From Naganishia liquefaciens (taxonomy: Eukaryota > Basidiomycota > Tremellomycetes > Filobasidiales > Filobasidiaceae): 64,000 bases of DNA. Below the pieces are notes generated by a model that had not been told where the DNA came from, ran no database searches, and was given only the letters and a program-made list of their open reading frames with translations. This document shows, piece after piece, positions 1 to 12,143 of the stretch (its first letter is position 1; each line of letters starts with the position of its first letter). The DNA lies in NCBI GenBank assembly GCA_013423385.1, contig BLZA01000048.1, positions 90,456 through 154,455 on the forward strand, in the 5' to 3' direction. A program made the position numbers and the translations under genes.

Positions 1-874
1 AACAAGGGGGATGAGCAAGGTGCGCCCGCGACAAACCAGGCGGGTCCCCGGGGATTCTCTCGCAAGGTAAGAAGGATATAAGGATATAGCGGATCTAGCC
101 AGCCAGGCAGACGCACACCCACCGACCCATCGGGCGACAATACCTCGACCGTGCGGTGGTACGTGGCGCAGGTGGCCTCTTTAGGAAGAAGAGAGGCCAT
201 GGTATATGTATCTCGAGCAAGACGCATGATGGTCGAGCGACAACGTGATCTTCGTGCGACCTTCTGGTGACCGGGTCCTTGTCTCCTTCAAAATGTCCAG
301 CGCATGAGTATCCGCACCTTTTGTTCCCTCAGTCCATCTCGACACGACTCGCTCTGCACGCATTAGACATGATCCAAAGTCCTGAGGAAGGAAACCCTTG
401 GACGGGGTACGTAGAATGAGACGCCCCGCCACCTCCTTGTCAGATATCCGTGGAACACCTGCGCGTCGACGAGGCATTACCTACAAACCGTGACCATAAG
501 CAGAAGTGGACCATCACCCTTTCCGACGTAACGAATCACTCATCTCATCTCGATTTCCAACTCAGTGCGCCGGACATTACGATTCCGAAAAGCGAGGCTT
601 TTCCGCGGCCACTTGAAACGCGGTGAATACCTTTGCCCGAGCATCACGGTAGAAAGACCTTGCTTTCGAGGGGCAAAGGAGGCGCCTTCTCCTTTCCCCT
701 GGCGTTCCTCCTGATCGCTTTTCGACGGATCGACATATACCAAGAGATCCACCCTGATTCTCGCCCAGCCAAGCACCCAATCGACACAAATCAGTAATCC
801 TTCCTGATCCCTCTTCCGCACGCCCCTTTTCCAACTCATCAATTCCCTACCAGACCGCAACGCCACCCCCAAAA
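1..874. other. Gene-free left edge / upstream region
   Basis: No recognisable gene. A 98-codon ATG-initiated frame on the minus strand (181-477) has no recognisable domain and may be chance or a fragment of a gene cut by the window edge. The last 300 bases are pyrimidine-rich toward the ATG at 875, as expected for a fungal promoter/5' leader. Confidence 0.4.
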
Positions 875-1689
875 ATGCCTCCCCTTCTCAAGCGGCAAAC
901 CGGTCCGCCCGCTCCACCTCCCGTCTTATCAAGCCCTCCCCCATCCCCGGAAACAACAACTCCACTGGAGCCCTTGGCGGAACCTTCCACCAAAGGCTTC
1001 CTCGCATCCCTCTTTGGCGATACCGAGCCCGAAACGCAACCCCCTCCTCGTTCGTCCGACATACCCGCCGATGACCCTCCGACTTCTCCGTCCACCACAC
1101 GGTACAACCCTCCACCCCTTGAGACATACACCCCTCAGCCCATTGAACCGGATTCAGCAACAGCATGGGCCGCCCCCTCAGCCACTGGCACATCAACCCC
1201 GCGCCCATCAGCGACCTATCGTGAGCCTGTGCCGACGGATGATAGGACCATGCGCGAAAAGTATGACATTTTCAAGCAGAATTGCGTGATTGATGCGAGC
1301 TGGGACGATTGTGAGTCGGTTGCGCGTCAGCATCCCGCATTTGCCATCTGTGAGTCTTGTTTTTTCCGCTTCCTGGCGTTGTGTTCTTCGTACGGAGCGG
1401 ACGCTGAATGAAGAACGACATGAACCAATTCGGATGTGTGACTGAACTCCTCCGTGCAATCCTCACATCGCGTACCCGAATATCCGCTATACGTAACTCT
1501 CGCGTCCAAATTCCGCGCCACCTCTTCCCCTCACGGCCCCGCTGATCCCGGATGCCCCGGTTCCCCTCAGTCGCGATACTCGTCGGCCTGACCGCAGCCA
1601 TCCTCCTCTTCATCTTTTTCAAAAAGCTCTTTCAAAAGGCCCGGAGCAAGCCTTCCGCGACAGCCACGCCGCCATCAAGTGACAAGTGA
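875..1689 (+). CDS. Small single-pass membrane protein, function unknown
   Basis: A two-exon gene predicted to give 197 aa: exon 1 is 875-1349 and exon 2 is 1571-1689. The donor is GTGAGT at 1350; the acceptor CAG ends at 1570 and follows a CTGAT branch-like site. Joining them keeps the frame. The N-terminal two thirds is rich in Pro, Ser and Thr and probably disordered. Around residues 125-155 is a short charged stretch with two cysteines (QNCVIDASWDDCESVARQHP). The second exon encodes one strong transmembrane helix (AILVGLTAAILLFIFFKKLF) followed by a short basic tail, so the tail may face the cytosol or matrix. I do not recognise the family. The intron (221 nt) is long for this genome, so an internal exon could have been missed. 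Confidence 0.6.
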
Positions 1690-2375
1690 GTCGTGGTTGA
1701 CCTGATAGGAGCGTAGAGGAGAGTCAGGTTTTTCCGCTCGACATAGGCGAGAATTGCCAGAGTGAGGAGATATATCCCGGTTTAAACAAGTGAAGAGGTA
1801 CTGTAGCCGTGACGATGTGGATGATACCGCCCAGAAGATATCAGATGTTGATGAAGATAAATACACTTGCTGCGTGCTCGATCAAGTCCGCCTTGAACAA
1901 TTGTCATCCCGTAACTCTCGAGGCTTCTCGGCATGATCGGCAGGCAGGATGTCAGACTTCACTGTACAGCTAGACCCTGTTCAATTTCGAGTCTCGGGCA
2001 ATGGAAAGGTACGTAGATCAGAGAATCTATGTTTTCTGTCCTGGTTTCAAGGGCAAGATCATTGGGCGCGGGAGCATCACGCGAAAAACCACCAAGCGGC
2101 TTGTCGAAAGTCTGCGTGTCGAGCATAGATCATGCAACATGGGAGGCTTGGATCACCTCCGGCATCGTGCTTTACTGACATGGCGATCGAAGCGAGATCG
2201 AGGCCAGGGCATGTCCATAAAACCATCGTCGAGCAGCTGGAAGGCATCAGCTACCAGGTAAAACTCCACTTATTACCAAACACCATCGCTATCGAGAATG
2301 ACTGACCAATGTCCAATGATGCGAATACAACGAATCACGATCCAATACAACAGAGCCACGTTCAGTTACCCACGA
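1690..2375. other. Intergenic region between convergent genes
   Basis: Lies between the 3' end of the small membrane-protein gene and the 3' end of ATG11, which converge on it. Short open frames here (for example 2001-2261) show no domain and no splice-supported extension. The GTGAGT that overlaps the stop at 1689 could in principle be a donor extending the upstream gene, but I found no convincing next exon. Confidence 0.4.
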
Positions 2376-5300
2376 TCACGTTTTCCCGCCCTCTTCTCCC
2401 TCTCGCTCCGCTTCAAATCGCTTCAATATATCCAGCGCACCCCTTCCTAGGCCCGCACCTGAATCCGCCTCGGCCGTGGACACGACCCGCCGGGAAAATG
2501 AGCCGGGACGAAGCTGTGATTGTAGTGTTGGCCGCTTAATCGACGTCGATGGGTCTTTCTTCGGTACCTCGGTCAGCTCAGACGGACCATCGACAGTTGT
2601 AAATGATCTTCGTTGACCATTTGCCCGCACACCAGCCTCGCTTGGCAGCCCGACCCCGAGCTGATGATCGCCTGGTGACGAGACCGCCAATGTCGCTCCG
2701 GCCTTGGTAGCATTCCCGTACTTGATCCCCTTGCCCTTCTTGCTAAACGTTGAGCCTTGGGATGAGGCGACAGACGACGGCCGCCGCAATGTCCTTGGCT
2801 CGATATCCCGCATCGGTCCCGGCTCCGCTGTAGCCAGTCCAAAGTAGTCTCCTCCCTTGACAGGAGGCGTACGCGCGGTGAGCAGTGCCCCAGGCGTTGT
2901 CATTGCCGGCATCGTCGTGCTCGACTGCCGCAATCGATTTCCAGCGGGAGGCGTAAACGGCTCGATCGAGAGGCTGTAATAGGTGATGCCTTCCGCCAAG
3001 CCAAACGGATTGCTGTCCGGCTTTATGGCCGTATTGACAACGTCAACCTCGACCTGGGTAATCCGCGCGACAATCCATTCCCGATGCTTGACTTGTTCAT
3101 CCAACGATGGATGACTATGCACATTCAGAAAGTGATGAGGGGAGGAAATGTTGAACGCCGCCCACGATTTGGCGGTGGCATTCCGTGTCGGCAAAAAGAG
3201 GGCCAGATCACCCTTGCCAAAATTGGAAAACGCAATCTTGTCCTTGGCCCGATCGCGATATGACCGACAGCTCTTTTGCCACTTTTTCACCAGGCTCATT
3301 GTCCTGTTTACGGCATCAGTAAATGCCTCGAGATCATACTCGTCGAGCGTCGTCAATTCCTGCTGCAGTACCGACTGGTCATCTGTGTCCTTGAGCGGCT
3401 CTGCCGTCTTCTGAGCCTTGAGCAAGGCAGATGCTGACCCGGAGATGGTCGCAGACGACTGTATCGCGGTGTGAAGCCTTGACACGCAGTCGTGGTATTT
3501 GCTCGCGAGCTTGATCGACGACAGGCTGAATTGGCCCGCACTCGCAGACTCTTCCTTGACGGCTGCCAAATCCGCCTTGACGTTGGCCAGATCCTGCATC
3601 AATTCAGCCTTGGTCTTTTGAGATTCCTTGAGTTGGGCTTTGGCCATGCCGAGTTCCGCGCGCAAACCATCGACTTCGCGCGCGTGCCGATTCTGCAGAC
3701 TATCCATCTTGGCTTGATGTTCCTGCTTGAGTTTTTCCATCTCGTCCAGCAGGGCCGCATTCTGCAGCTGGACTTGTTCCCCATCCCCGCGAAGCTCTTT
3801 CAGCCTCGCTTCGACCATTTCTTCGACTTGGTCCGTCCGTCCGCGTACTAGCTGATCTCGCTCGGCCGTCATTTCATCCAAAGCGGCCAGCACGCCGCCC
3901 TTTTCGGCTTCGAGGCCGTGAAGCTTCATCTCGAGCGCTGCCTCATCATTGCGTGCGTCCGAAAGGCCTTGTAAGAGCTGCGACCGATCGGCCTCTAATT
4001 GTTCCATCCTCCCGGCATCTTGCTCATGAGCATTTTGCCGTTGATTCAACTCGATCTGAAGCGTGGCAATCTCGTGCTCTAAGGCGTGCAAGTGATCCTC
4101 AAATCCGGGACCAAGAGGATTCGGGCCGTCGCGCACTTGATCTTGCAAGCGCTCGTGTGATAGCTGCAGCGCTGCGTATCGCGAGGTGAGCCGGTTCAAC
4201 TCTGCCTGAACACTGATTGCGGGCCCGAGTTCCATCGAAGCTAAAGAGGTTTAGTATAACGATGAGGCCGGGCGGGCAGAACTCACCTCTATCGCCCCAC
4301 AACGCTTCTAGCTGCAACATTGATAGATCCATGTCCTCGAGCAGGTTCCTCGCCTTGGTGATGGCTTGATCGAGTATGTCGTGCGGCGAAGCGACGGAAC
4401 AGACCGCAATGATTGGGTCTTGCTTGATACCCTCGATCGTCACGATGAGCGCTACGAGGGTTCAGCGACAAACGATACCCCTGCCATTATAACTCACCCT
4501 CAATTTCATCCCTCCTAATCGGCCCACCCACAAAGTCCTCGTACCCCGGCTTGACGGAGAACTCGAAATCTGGCGTGCCTCGATCTGTCGCGCTCGCCGT
4601 CGTCCCAGGCTGACGAAACACATTGATATCCGGCGGCAACACCGCCACCTCGCTCTGCTCAAACGCCCGCCGTCGGACGCGTTCCACCTCGAGGTAGCCC
4701 GCCAATGCCTCAGTCAGCCCGGAACTCTTAGCCTCGAGCAGCTCGGCCAGCTGCTTGCGCCAGAGGATCTCGACACACGCGGTCAAGTAGGCCGAAAGCA
4801 TGTTGCGCAGGCGATCGAGGTGCGGAAATCCGCTCGTGATTTTCCCGTTGGAGGGCAAGGGCGCGTTGATGCGCGTCGAAACGAGGGCAGTCTCAAGGTC
4901 GCTCATGGCGCTGCCGAGGCGTGCGATAGCGCTTTGTTGGATTGCGATTGAATGCAGGTGGATATGTAGTTGCAGGCAAAAGTCATTCTGGGTGGTGTTA
5001 GGTCCGATGGCTGTCAGGCGGCTACCTCGCTCACCTTGAGATGTGTCATTGAGACCAGCAAGCCTCTGATCGTGGAATCCAACGCTCGAAGACCTATCCC
5101 TCCGTCAGCGCAATCCGAGACGGCATACACTCCGCTTACTCTGCCAATGCACATCTGCCATCAACGGCATCAGCTCATCGCTCCTTCTCATAGCCGGCGA
5201 GCTCACCAGGATCCTCCAAAACCAGCGCCCTCGCCTCGTCGGCAATCGCTTCGGCATGCCCGACCATTTCGGCAATCTCCCTCTCCACCTGTACCTCCAT

Positions 5301-6415
5301 CCCCTCGATACTCTGCGCAATCTGATCCGTCGCCGACTGCAAGGCAAAGATATCATTCGAGATGGCCGAGTACGTGTTCTGGTGTTCCTCTGCCATGTAT
5401 CGTCAGCCGTCTTGCAAGCGAGCGAATGCGAGGCCGACGTACCGTATAATTTCCGACAATTCTCATGAACAGTCTTCATCTTGCCGGCATTCACGTAATC
5501 CGCCAAAGTCTTGCGTTTCTCCATTACTGAGGGTGCCCTCTCTGATCCCCTTCCGACCGGCACGGCATTCATCGCCGTCGGAGATCCCGCCGCGCCAGAA
5601 GTCCTTCGGATTGGCTTATCCTGTGCCTTGTGTGCTGACCGCTTGAAGACCTCGTGTACCTCGATGCAAGAGATGACGTGCATATCTTGCTCCATTCCCC
5701 ATTCGCCCCCCGTGTTCGTTGGTGTTCCGGCCATTGCGGCGGTAGATATCGGATATGGCCCGATCAACAACCGTTCCCTTTCGAGCTCCCTCTCTACCAG
5801 ACGCTGAAACGACGACCAGCCGCGAGGTGACGCCTCGTCCTCGGACGCGCTCGACGAGTCATCCTCCGAGAGATCCTTTCGATGCCCATCAATCAGCTTG
5901 GACGCATGCTCGACCAAGTTTTCCCCCGCGATGCGCAATCCTGCGCGCTGAACGTTTAGTCCGCCCTCCAGCGCGTGGATCTGCGCAAGGTTGGCGAGGA
6001 ACGGCGCAAGCGTGTGATTCGCAAGGTGCGCCGAGCGAAGCGGACGTACTAGCCCATACTCTTCAGCTCCGAAATCTCGACTTCCACAGGTGCTTCGGAA
6101 CTTACACGGCAACTCGATATCCAACACGACCTCTTCCTCCAACCCCCTCACCCACTCCTCGGGATCGGCACCAAACGCCTCGCGATCAAACACATACAGC
6201 CCTCCTCTCACTCCCTCCCGCCCCGCGCGTTCCCATAGCTCATGAAACACCGCCTCATCGAGCGCCCGTCCGTCATCCCGGAACACGATCACCTGATCGA
6301 CGGGGATATCGAGGATATCGCTGATCGCCCTGACCAAGTCGTGCCATGATTCGAATGCGGCAAAGTCGATCTTGTTGCGCTCGTAGGCGCCGTCAGAGAC
6401 GCGGTAGATGTCCAT
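2376..6415 (-). CDS. ATG11: Autophagy-related protein 11 (Atg11)
   Basis: Selective-autophagy scaffold that links cargo receptors to the Atg1 kinase at the pre-autophagosomal site (known for the family). The start is ATG at 6415. The N-terminus has the Atg11 ubiquitin-like fold signature (MDIYRVSDG, then IPVDQVIVFRDDGRALDE and GLYVFDREAFGADPEE). The middle is a long coiled coil, running through exons near 4500-4900 and then the large last exon. The C-terminal Atg11 domain is clear: a segment like LALFLPTRNATAKSWAAFNI, then HREWIVARITQVE and NPFGLAEGITYYSL. At least seven short introns interrupt the first half; the first (6049-6105, 57 nt) and second (ends at 5442) were read base by base and keep the frame. 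The last exon (2376-4235) is 1.9 kb. The protein should be about 1,200 aa, typical of the family. After the Atg11 domain there is a roughly 150-residue low-complexity tail. Confidence 0.9.
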
Positions 6416-7020
6416 GGTGGGCCATGGTATGCTTCGACGAGAGGCAAGAGAGCAGGAAGTAGATGGCCAAAGATGTCTCTGGTCGAAGACGATGAGTAAG
6501 ACATGGCGAGGCGTCTGTTACGTAAGTAAGGATCGGAAGCAATCGAACACGGTACTGTACACCCATGCTGCCAGTGGAGGATTCGGTCTATCTCTCGCAA
6601 AGTCGCCACTTGTCTCGCCCACCATGCGATATTGCTTGCGATAGCATACAACCGACAGGCACTCTTTCATATGAGCGTTGAACTAGAGCCAATAGCTCGT
6701 CATCTGTACAATTCATTGATCATGCCCTATTTATATTCCGCCAACGATCTTAGAGCAGTCAAGGTATGTCACGAAACCACCGGGCAGGTCCAGCATGCAC
6801 GTCAACGTTGGCAAACACAGGCGTGGCGGGAGAGTGAAAGGAAGAACATGAAATCAAGGTGCCTTTCGGCGCAGCTCCGAACGCTGAAAGGTTCACGTAG
6901 ACCAGATTCTCCATATATATCGCCTCGTCATTCAAAGCTGCTTAGCTACATATTTCTGAAGCCCCATAGTCCGCAAATCCGCGCAGTTCTCGCTCACACA
7001 TCTGCTTGTCACTCAGGCGC
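6416..7020. other. Divergent promoter region
   Basis: About 600 bases between the divergent starts of ATG11 (6415, minus) and the gene at 7021 (plus). Several short frames cross it but none has a domain or splice support. Likely holds both promoters. Confidence 0.4.
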
Positions 7021-7932
7021 ATGATGCGCCGCACACCCTTCAAGCGCGAAGATGAAGAAAGCAATGTAGGCTTGGGACCCCTTGACAATCCAGGAGGATC
7101 GCGATTCTCAAATGTTAGCCTCGCGGCCGTCTCCGAGGCCTCTGAAAGCTTTCCAGATGCAACCGGGGGCGCATCGTCGGTGGCGAGATTGACGACTCTT
7201 CTGAATAGGGTCCTGGAGTACGGTCCATCAGACTTCTCTCTTTCTTCGCTTTTCTCTGCAAGATCAAAGACGTCTGGGACGAATGAATCTAGTGATTCTG
7301 CTTGCCAAATGTACGTCCATGCGCGCAGACTGTCAAGGCTAATGACAAAACTCGTTTCATGCCGCTTAGCACGACCGATCAAGTCAATCCAGGTGTACGA
7401 CAGCTACAATGGCTGTCACCGCCATTTCTGAACATGTGTGAGCACGGGAACGACTCTTGGGCGGTGGAGGTCAACATCGTAGTCGCAAGAAGACAGCCAA
7501 GCATCGGCGCCTGGATCGATTTTTGGAAGGGCGCCGAGGAAAACGCAAAGGACCCAGCCATTCCAACAATGTACAGGGTATCGAGGCTGTACTTTGGCAC
7601 CGAGATAGCTCTGCTCAAGCAGATGACCAGTACCAAGCCTGGATATATTCCCGACGAGACCATCGGTCTAGATGCGGAAAAGCTCAAAGTACGTCTGCGC
7701 AAGCAAATTGGCAGAAAGGGCGAGAACTGATTCTGCATGTCGAAAGCAATCCGATATTGATTATACAAAACAGTGGGGCAGTATCTGTGAAGCTGTGATC
7801 TCAGCCGCATGTATGGCACGCTCCGGAAAGCCGACCAAACTGCAGGCCTTCGACCGCGTCGGAAGGCCTCAAGGATTCGCCGAGAAGATGACAGGGGTCA
7901 TGATCAATGCGAAAGAAGGGGTTCGGAGATGA
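7021..7932 (+). CDS. Hypothetical protein, three exons
   Basis: Not recognised. Three exons join in frame: 7021-7310, 7370-7688 and 7774-7932, giving 255 aa. Intron 1 has donor GTACGT and acceptor TAG with a GCTAATG branch-like site; intron 2 has donor GTACGT, an AACTGAT branch-like site and acceptor CAG. The N-terminal 95 residues are Ser-rich and charged (start MRRTPFKREDEE), probably disordered. The middle has ordered-looking sequence with aromatic residues (SIGAWIDFWKGAEENAKDP, then ALLKQMTSTKPGYIPDETIG). The C-terminus is Lys/Arg rich. No membrane segment or signal peptide. It starts divergently from ATG11 and is convergent with the next gene. Confidence 0.6.
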
Positions 7933-8205
7933 CAGAAGAGCTCTTGAGGTAGAGATGTTACTGGTGCACATTTGTTTGTTGCATCGTAAGATGCAATGGC
8001 ACTGATTATGGCTGCGCAGCGACCCTTAGTCAGACCGTAGAATTGCTTGAACGTAATGATAGACTCTCAATTGCTCTGTATTAGAGCAATGGGACACGAA
8101 GGGCTCCCAGATGGACATATGTGGTTTTAGAGGCACCAAGACCCGGCTATTGAGACGAGCTATACAGTAAGCGCGCCATGTCTGCGATCGCCTGGCAAAT
8201 GCTTC

Positions 8206-8889
8206 CTAACGGACCATGCCATAGAGCCGCATTCTTCCTACAGCGTCCTTTAGGCTCGTCAGACTCATCCGATTCGGCTCTTGCTCCAAGGCATCTTCTA
8301 TCACCCTTTTGAAATCTACAAGTCTCTGCTCTCGGTTGGGACCAGTCTGCCGATCCCAAAACTGTGACCATTCGCTTGCGATGGCCCACTTCTCGCTCGA
8401 GGGGAAAAAGGCTACGGCCGCTGCGATGCCCAGGGCAACAAGTCCGACGCTCAACGGGGCATTGTACGCTTGCATTTGCTGGTGAAACGAAAGATTGTTG
8501 TTGCTTACTTGAAGCATCAAAAGTATCGATGTATGGTCACCTGTGTCATTATCCACAGCGACCGAGGCTCCACCTTTCGATAATTCTGTACACTTGAGCG
8601 GCAGCGGAAAGCGGTCCAACACGGATGAATTCCTCGGCATGAAGTTGAAGGGCTGAGTCTCCTCTCGGAGCAGTCCGAAGCCCTGTTGTAGCCATTCGCA
8701 TGCGTCTTCGGGAACGTCCACGCTATCCACGAATCCTCGTGAATATTTGGTTGGCGATTCACCTCCGAACGATGGATTCGCAAACGTGGCAAACGACGCA
8801 TCTCTGGTGGCTGTCCTCGGAAGTGAGCCCACGGTCATTGCCGTGATCTCTATTCTCGGAATATTGATTTCCGAACTGGGTATGGACAT
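8206..8889 (-). CDS. Hypothetical protein with one hydrophobic segment
   Basis: Uninterrupted 227-codon frame on the minus strand; the first in-frame ATG is at 8889. No known domain. The one notable element is a hydrophobic run, APLSVGLVALGIAAAVAFF, near residues 145-163, likely a single transmembrane helix, preceded by a Gln/Asn-rich stretch. The C-terminal 50 residues are helical and charged. The upstream frame stays open for 15 codons without an ATG, so an upstream exon is possible. It converges with the gene at 7021-7932. Confidence 0.45.
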   Translation of the reverse strand: MSIPSSEINIPRIEITAMTVGSLPRTATRDASFATFANPSFGGESPTKYSRGFVDSVDVPEDACEWLQQGFGLLREETQPFNFMPRNSSVLDRFPLPLKCTELSKGGASVAVDNDTGDHTSILLMLQVSNNNLSFHQQMQAYNAPLSVGLVALGIAAAVAFFPSSEKWAIASEWSQFWDRQTGPNREQRLVDFKRVIEDALEQEPNRMSLTSLKDAVGRMRLYGMVR

Positions 8890-9490
8890 GTCAATCGGAG
8901 GCTGATTGCGGTGATTGGTCAGAGTGTTAAGCACACTGTTCTCGCTGTCGCCTCAAAACTTGGGGACCAGAGTACCAGACATCTTCCCCGCTGAGATGGT
9001 TGCAAGCCATACCTCCCTTCAGTGTTTATACACTGCCGTGTCGGTTGCTATGGGAACGCGGAAGGCGGTGGCCTATTCTCCTCGAGCAGAGAAAGGAGGC
9101 AATGTCTCAACGTATCACTCCCATTCACCAGGTTTCATCTCGAGTGTAATGGAATGTTGGCCCTCCTTGTGAGCTTATCGAGTGTATCAGGCGACAGCCT
9201 GCTGCCGGACATCTCGGAGGCGACCAAGTCGCATGGGGGCCAAGCTAGAGGATGTCTATTATTTGCGCCCTTTCTCAGCGTCGTCGACGAGGCTGCTGAT
9301 GTCTTGCTTTCCGATCCGATATGCAGCATGATATGCACCGGTTGCATGAACCAGCTCGCGACGCCCCTTGTGTCACGTGACTTGTCTCGCCTGAGACATG
9401 AAATGTCAGGCAACAGGATATCGCCCGTTCATCAGGTTAGCGACCTTGTCATTCCTCCATTCCGCCTGGTACTCCCATCCGCACACCATC
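8890..9490. other. Divergent promoter region upstream of BUD22
   Basis: 600 bases between the minus-strand hypothetical gene and BUD22. No coding signal beyond short chance frames. A pyrimidine-rich run precedes the BUD22 start at 9491. Confidence 0.4.
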
Positions 9491-11236
9491 ATGGACATCA
9501 CAGAACCCACAGCAAAGCGCAAACGATCCGGCAAGGCGCGTGAAGAAGCCAAGGCCCGCGCGATCGCGAAAGCCGAGGAAGCAGCAAAGGAGGCAGAGCG
9601 TGCCGAGCGGGCGGGAGAAGACGAGAAGGCGTCTGATGCGGGGGAGGATGGAGAGGGCGAAGATAAGGATGAGAAAGAAGAAGAAGATCCATCGAAGCGT
9701 ATACCGGATATCGAGCTGATTCGCAAACGAATCGTGAGTCATCCCTGTTGCTCCTTGTGCGGCCTTTCCGAAACCTAAACATTGCACGTGAAACAGCCAC
9801 AAGCCTTGAAATCGCTGCATCCCATTCTAAAGCGCTCAAAGGCGTCTGAAACGCAACGGATCATCAAGAAAATCAAGTTTCTACGGACAAAGTCACAGGA
9901 AGGCCAGACGGCGGAATTGGCGGATCTCGAGGGCCAGTTAGAGGCGCTCAAGGTTAGCCCATGCAGTTCTACAACTGGCGTCATTCTCTCACACCTCATC
10001 TTGGGCAGAAACTCGACCTTCATGCCACGATCCCACCTCTGCTCCACCTCAAACTCCGTAAACACCCGTCCCTCCGTCCACTCCTTCCCCTCCCCGAGAC
10101 GCTATTCCCGGAACCCTTTCCATCAACACAGACCGACGCAAGTACGCCCGAGGGCAAGGCCCAGAATAGAATCCTCTCAGCCAAGGGAACGGGAGAATTG
10201 GTGAATGGCGTGGTTGCATGGTGTATCGGCCTCGAAGGCGGAAAGCTCAAGACGCAGGCGAGCAAGACCAAGGCCAAGGTGGCCGAGAAAAAGCCTGCGG
10301 CGACAGAGTCTCGACGGTCGGAATTAAAACCGAAGCCAATCACCCCGAAAGAAATGGCAGCGGATGCGGAAGACGTGGATGATCTCGCGGCGCAGGACGC
10401 TGCAGCCGATGCCGCAGGCTGGGAATCCGGGTCCATCAACTCGGATGGCGCCGAAGACGAGAATCGATACCCGCTCATGTCCGACGCCGAATCCTCCGAT
10501 TCGGATGCTGTATCATTCTCCGAGCCCCCGGCCAAACGCACACGTACGCTCGCGTCATCGATATCTCCTCCGCCGAAAGCTTCCAAAAAGGGTCCCGCGG
10601 GATCTTCGTCGCTCTTCTTGCCGACACTTGCGTCGGGCTTTACCATGGGTTCCTATGATTCAGATCCGGACGAGGATGAACGACGTGATAAGAAATCTGG
10701 AAAGGGCGGGCTCATTCAGAGCGTGCGTAAGAACAGACGAGGTCAGGCCGAGCGAAGAAAGTAAGTTTGTGGGTGGGATCAAACATCGTAATGGCCCTGC
10801 TAATCCACTTCCTCTCTACAGGATCTGGGAACAGAAATACGGCAAGGGCGCCAACCACGTCAAAAAGGCCGAAGCGGAAGCCGCTCGTGCCGAACGCGAC
10901 GCAAAATTCCTCGCGAGTCAAATGGGCGGGTCGGCGGCCAAGCCAAAATGGGGCGACAAGACGCGGCGTGGCGGGGAGAAGCCTTCACCAGTCGGTGGGG
11001 CAAATGTACGGGATTCCGGATGGCAGCGTGGACCGGCACGTGCGGGGGCTGCGGCTGTTCCCGCGGCTGCTGCAGCGCCGGAACAGGTCAAGCCGGCACC
11101 CAAGCCGGCGACAACGGTCACTGGCACGGAACATCCGAGTTGGATTGCGGCAAAGCTGCGCAAGGAGCGGGAGATGGCGGGCCTGGGTAGACCGGGCGCG
11201 GGAGCGGCCAAGCCCAAGAAGATTGTATTCGACTGA
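9491..11236 (+). CDS. BUD22: Bud22-family ribosome biogenesis protein
   Basis: Bud22 (related to metazoan SRFBP1) works in the nucleolus in 18S rRNA processing and 40S assembly. Four exons, 9491-9733, 9797-9952, 10009-10760 and 10822-11236, sum to 1,566 nt and 521 aa in one frame. The N-terminus is a highly charged KREA/EE-rich helix. The Bud22 domain follows (HPILKRSKASETQRIIKKIK). Long acidic and serine-rich blocks (DAESSDSDAVSF) sit in the middle. The C-terminal family signature is strong: SLFLPTLASGFTMGSYDSD, then KNRRGQAERRKIWEQKYG and KGANHVKK. The end, HPSWIAAKLRKE, matches the usual HPSW tail. An Ala/Pro-rich insertion lies near residue 440. The gene ends 83 bases from the 3' end of HAP3, tail to tail. 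Confidence 0.9.
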
Positions 11237-11319
11237 TGCTAATAATGACGTACGGGATACAACGGGAATATGTGTTATGCTGATACAATGTCGCTTGATA
11301 CATGATCGTTCCGTTCATC

Positions 11320-12143
11320 TTACCGTTCCCCATTGGCAGGCCTTGCCGGATTTTGATTCGATTGCATTTTGCGTCTTTTTCCACCCGCAACCCCCTCCTC
11401 ATCGTCGTCCTCTCCTCCTCGCTTCTTGCCCTTTCCTGTGGCCGGCGCTTTGCCGGTCGGTAACCGATCTTCATCGTCGACGGGGCTAGATGATCCGGTG
11501 TCGGGCGACGGTTGGTGGGAAGTGAGCGCGAGGGAGTTGCGGTGCGAAATGGGTTCTTGATTGAGTTGTCTCTGCGAGACTGTCAGCTTCCATCCGATTC
11601 TTAAGGGGAACACTTACACTGCGGTACTTGGCCAGATAAACCTTGCATGCCTCAGCGTAGTTGTCAAACCCCAAAGCCGTCATGCCATACAAGATATCCT
11701 CGCCGTTGATTGTCTTTCGCTTGTCATTGAGCACCTTTTCCGCCGCTTCCGAGCTCTGCAAGACGTCAGATCCGCAACGACGGGCTGGCGCAAAACAACA
11801 CTCACGAGAAACGAAATGAACTCGGATACGCACTCCTGCACGCACTCCTTGGCTTCCTTCGCAATCTTTGCGTTATCCGGCAACGCGGCCTTCATGATCC
11901 GTCCGACATTCGCAATCTACCCGCTCATCAGCCTAGATCCTCGTGCACTATCCGGGAAAGTGGACTCACGGGCAGATATCGATCCTGCTCCTTGTACTCG
12001 TCAATCTGCGCCTCTGTAAACACATTCGGCTCGATCGCCGCCGCTGCGTCCGCTGCTAGGGCCGCTGCTTCGCGCGAGGCGAGCTGCGCAGCGTCATCGC
12101 CTGGTCGATAGGTTGGCGCCAAGGGCGCGAGACTCGACGACAT
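11320..12143 (-). CDS. HAP3: CCAAT-binding factor subunit Hap3 / NF-YB
   Basis: Histone-fold subunit of the CCAAT-binding complex, which pairs with Hap5/NF-YC and then Hap2/NF-YA to bind CCAAT promoters. Four exons on the minus strand, 12143-11970, 11916-11806, 11755-11618 and 11571-11320, sum to 675 nt and 224 aa with all phases consistent. The histone fold runs from about residue 55 to 148: [19 protein letters not shown], then [20 protein letters not shown], then [20 protein letters not shown] and [20 protein letters not shown]. It matches NF-YB closely, including the conserved cysteines in AKECVQEC. The N-terminal 50 residues are Ala-rich; the C-terminal 75 residues are low complexity with a basic stretch (GGKRRKMQ) that could act as a nuclear signal. 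Confidence 0.95.

Noticed and set aside
2001-2261. 86-codon plus-strand frame downstream of the small membrane-protein gene
   Set aside because: No domain, and no convincing splice link to the upstream gene.
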